Source: Pseudanabaena mucicola str. Chao 1806 (GTDB lineage: Bacteria > Cyanobacteriota > Cyanobacteriia > Pseudanabaenales > Pseudanabaenaceae). Taken from it: 64,000 bases of DNA. Every line of letters begins with the position of its first letter. The stretch's first letter is position 1. The stretch spans positions 3,644,001 to 3,708,000 of the forward strand of contig NZ_CP097329.1 of NCBI RefSeq assembly GCF_030323025.1, written 5' to 3'. A program made the translations under genes and the position numbers. Of this stretch, positions 62,932-64,000 are shown piece by piece. The notes below the pieces were generated by a model. That model was given only the letters and a program-made list of their open reading frames with translations. It had not been told where the DNA came from and did not search any database.

Positions 62932-63660
62932 CTACAAATTGAGATAGAAGTCCTTAACTAGAGAGATGTAATCTTCTGTATAAATATGTTTACTTTTCTC
63001 AATTGTAAGCGTAGTTTCTTGTAACGGAAATTTTGTTTTGCTCAATTCCAGAGCAATCCGCTTGATCGGGCTATCTAGCCTTGGTTTGATGTTTACTTGG
63101 CGATCGCACCACAAGTCAAAAGCCTGAGCCTGATGCAAAAACTTATGGGCTAAATCTGTAGGATAAATTACGGCTAAATGACCAGATTGTTTGAGTAAAC
63201 GACTGGCTATATGGAGAATATCTGTCTGTAGCAGACTATCGCTATGTCTTGCTAGGGTGCGTGATGTTGCTAATGCTTTATAGGCTTTTTCAAAAAATGG
63301 CGGATTAGAAATAATCAGATCGTATTGCTGGTGGCAGGTAACTGCAAAGCCCTGAATTCTTGCATGATAGATCTTGATGCGATCGCCCCAAGGTGAATTT
63401 TGCATATTATCCTGAGCCTGCCTATAGGCTGCATCATCAATTTCGACGGCATCAATTTGGGTTGTTGTAGATTTTTGCGATCGCTGTGCCAGCATTAAGG
63501 CAAGTATTCCTGTACCAGTGCCAATATCCAAGATTTGGGCATTCTCAGGAACATTTACCCATGCACCCAATAAAATTCCGTCCGTCCCCACTTTCATCGC
63601 ACATTGATCTTGTTTGATCGCAAATTGTTTGAATAAGAAAGAGTGATTCTGCCTTCCCAT
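62932..63660 (-). CDS. tRNA1(Val) (adenine37-N6)-methyltransferase-like (TrmN6/YfiC)
   Basis: SAM-dependent adenine-N6 methyltransferase of about 242 residues. FLFKQFAIKQDQCAMKVGTDGILLGAWV is the family entry (quoted in part: CAMKVGTDG), the SAM motif is ILDIGTGTGILALMLAQR, and the catalytic NPPF is in YDLIISNPPFFEKAY. Start at ATG 63658-63660 (MGRQNHSFLFKQF); the frame extends 11 residues further. Target in cyanobacteria is inferred. The TAG stop (62932-62934) directly follows repeat family D copy 2. Confidence 0.85.
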   Translation of the reverse strand: MGRQNHSFLFKQFAIKQDQCAMKVGTDGILLGAWVNVPENAQILDIGTGTGILALMLAQRSQKSTTTQIDAVEIDDAAYRQAQDNMQNSPWGDRIKIYHARIQGFAVTCHQQYDLIISNPPFFEKAYKALATSRTLARHSDSLLQTDILHIASRLLKQSGHLAVIYPTDLAHKFLHQAQAFDLWCDRQVNIKPRLDSPIKRIALELSKTKFPLQETTLTIEKSKHIYTEDYISLVKDFYLNL

Positions 63661-63717
63661 ATGTGTAATTCCTGAGAAACCAAAAAGCAGCACAATGTGC
63701 TGCTTTTTAGTGAATTA

Positions 63718-63775
63718 GAAAGATTTTGAAACCTTCGCAAAGAGACGGTTTCAAGTTAGTGCAAAGAGGTATAAA
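63718..63775. repeat. Palindromic repeat family E, copy 3
   Basis: GAAAGATTTTGAAACC-TTCGCAAAGAGAC-GGTTTCAAG then TTAGTGCAAAGAGG. It matches the plan of copies 1 and 2, with an imperfect stem. It lies between trmN6 and thrC. Confidence 0.6.
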
Positions 63776-63777
63776 TA

Positions 63778-63807
63778 TTAAACAGAATTAAACAGAATTA
63801 AACAGAA
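63778..63807. repeat. Three tandem 10-bp units at the thrC 3' end
   Basis: ATTAAACAGA is repeated three times in a row. The thrC stop codon (63798-63800) falls in the third unit, so slippage here would only move the stop or 3' flank. Confidence 0.8.
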
Positions 63808-64000
63808 ACAGTTTGCCATTCGAGTCGCTCTAGAGTGTGAGAACGTTCTAGCGCACGCTCAAAGCTATCAAGTTTAGGTTCAATCAGGAAGGGTTCGCCA
63901 ACATAACCTTGAACTGCCTCTTGAGTCTTCAAACCATTACCAGTGATATAAACCACGGTAGTTTCTTCAGGATCAATCTTGCCTGCTTCAACTAGCTTCT
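63798..64000 (-). CDS. thrC: Threonine synthase, C-terminal end (partial)
   Basis: Runs off the right edge. The 66 visible residues include VYITGNGLKTQEAVQGYVGE, the glycine-rich segment GNGLKT typical of ThrC just before its C-terminus, and end FERALERSHTLERLEWQTVSV. PLP enzyme that makes threonine from phosphohomoserine. Confidence 0.85.
   Translation of the reverse strand, partial: KLVEAGKIDPEETTVVYITGNGLKTQEAVQGYVGEPFLIEPKLDSFERALERSHTLERLEWQTVSV

Overview
The window is a cyanobacterial chromosome segment. It carries CO2-uptake-type NDH-1 subunits, a high-light-inducible chlorophyll-binding protein, a carotenoid desaturase, a DASH cryptochrome and cyanobacterial-type sufC/sufD, and the HIP1 octamer GCGATCGC recurs across most of it. 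Codon use, AT-rich spacers and the dense load of short palindromic repeats suggest a Pseudanabaena-like organism, but that is inference; no rRNA or other strict taxonomic marker is present.

Layout. 0-7 kb: ndhF/ndhD (minus strand), a PatD-like protein, a small membrane protein, tRNA-Arg(CCG) and ftsE/ftsX. 7.5-17.9 kb: a response regulator, pentapeptide protein, tcdA, tRNA-Gly(TCC), HEAT-repeat protein, kinase-like phosphotransferase, trmB, a PAS-GGDEF-EAL protein, a CbiX-like chelatase and hflX. 18-25 kb: tig, clpP and clpX, then an FHA protein, a ThiO-like oxidase and crtD. 25.2-28.6 kb is an accessory island without HIP1: a frameshifted Mrr-type restriction gene, an ABC/SMC-type ATPase overlapping a TOPRIM-like gene, and a Phd/YoeB-type toxin-antitoxin pair. 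28.6-38 kb: gatB, ppk1, gpx, tsaB, rsmG, hli and several small cyanobacterial genes, with an IS66 remnant. 38.2-40.5 kb: an attC-like palindrome, a nested operator-like palindrome and a GC-rich, HIP1-free nitroreductase/MarR pair that looks transferred. 40.7-48.4 kb: a lipoprotein, an IS1-type remnant, sufC-sufD without sufB or sufS next to them, gyrB, two DUF4189 paralogues and ruvC. 48.6-64 kb: a lipoprotein, an EACC1-like gene followed by a caspase-FGE effector, a metallophosphatase, an amino-acid ABC permease, cry-DASH, a kinase-N-lobe/FGE fusion, a LivF-type ATPase, a peptidoglycan-binding/SxxK protein, a hydrolase, purE, a phosphatase-like gene, trmN6 and the 3' end of thrC.

Two regions look like biological-conflict loci. 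One is the 25.2-28.6 kb island, whose ATPase/TOPRIM/toxin-antitoxin module is bracketed by a direct repeat derived from the toxin gene 3' end. The other is the EACC1-caspase-FGE pair at 49.9-52.1 kb. A third theme is a set of at least six families of short, mobile-looking palindromic repeats between genes; several overlap the 3' end of a coding sequence and appear to have supplied its stop codon. All product calls rest on reading motifs by eye; no database search was run.
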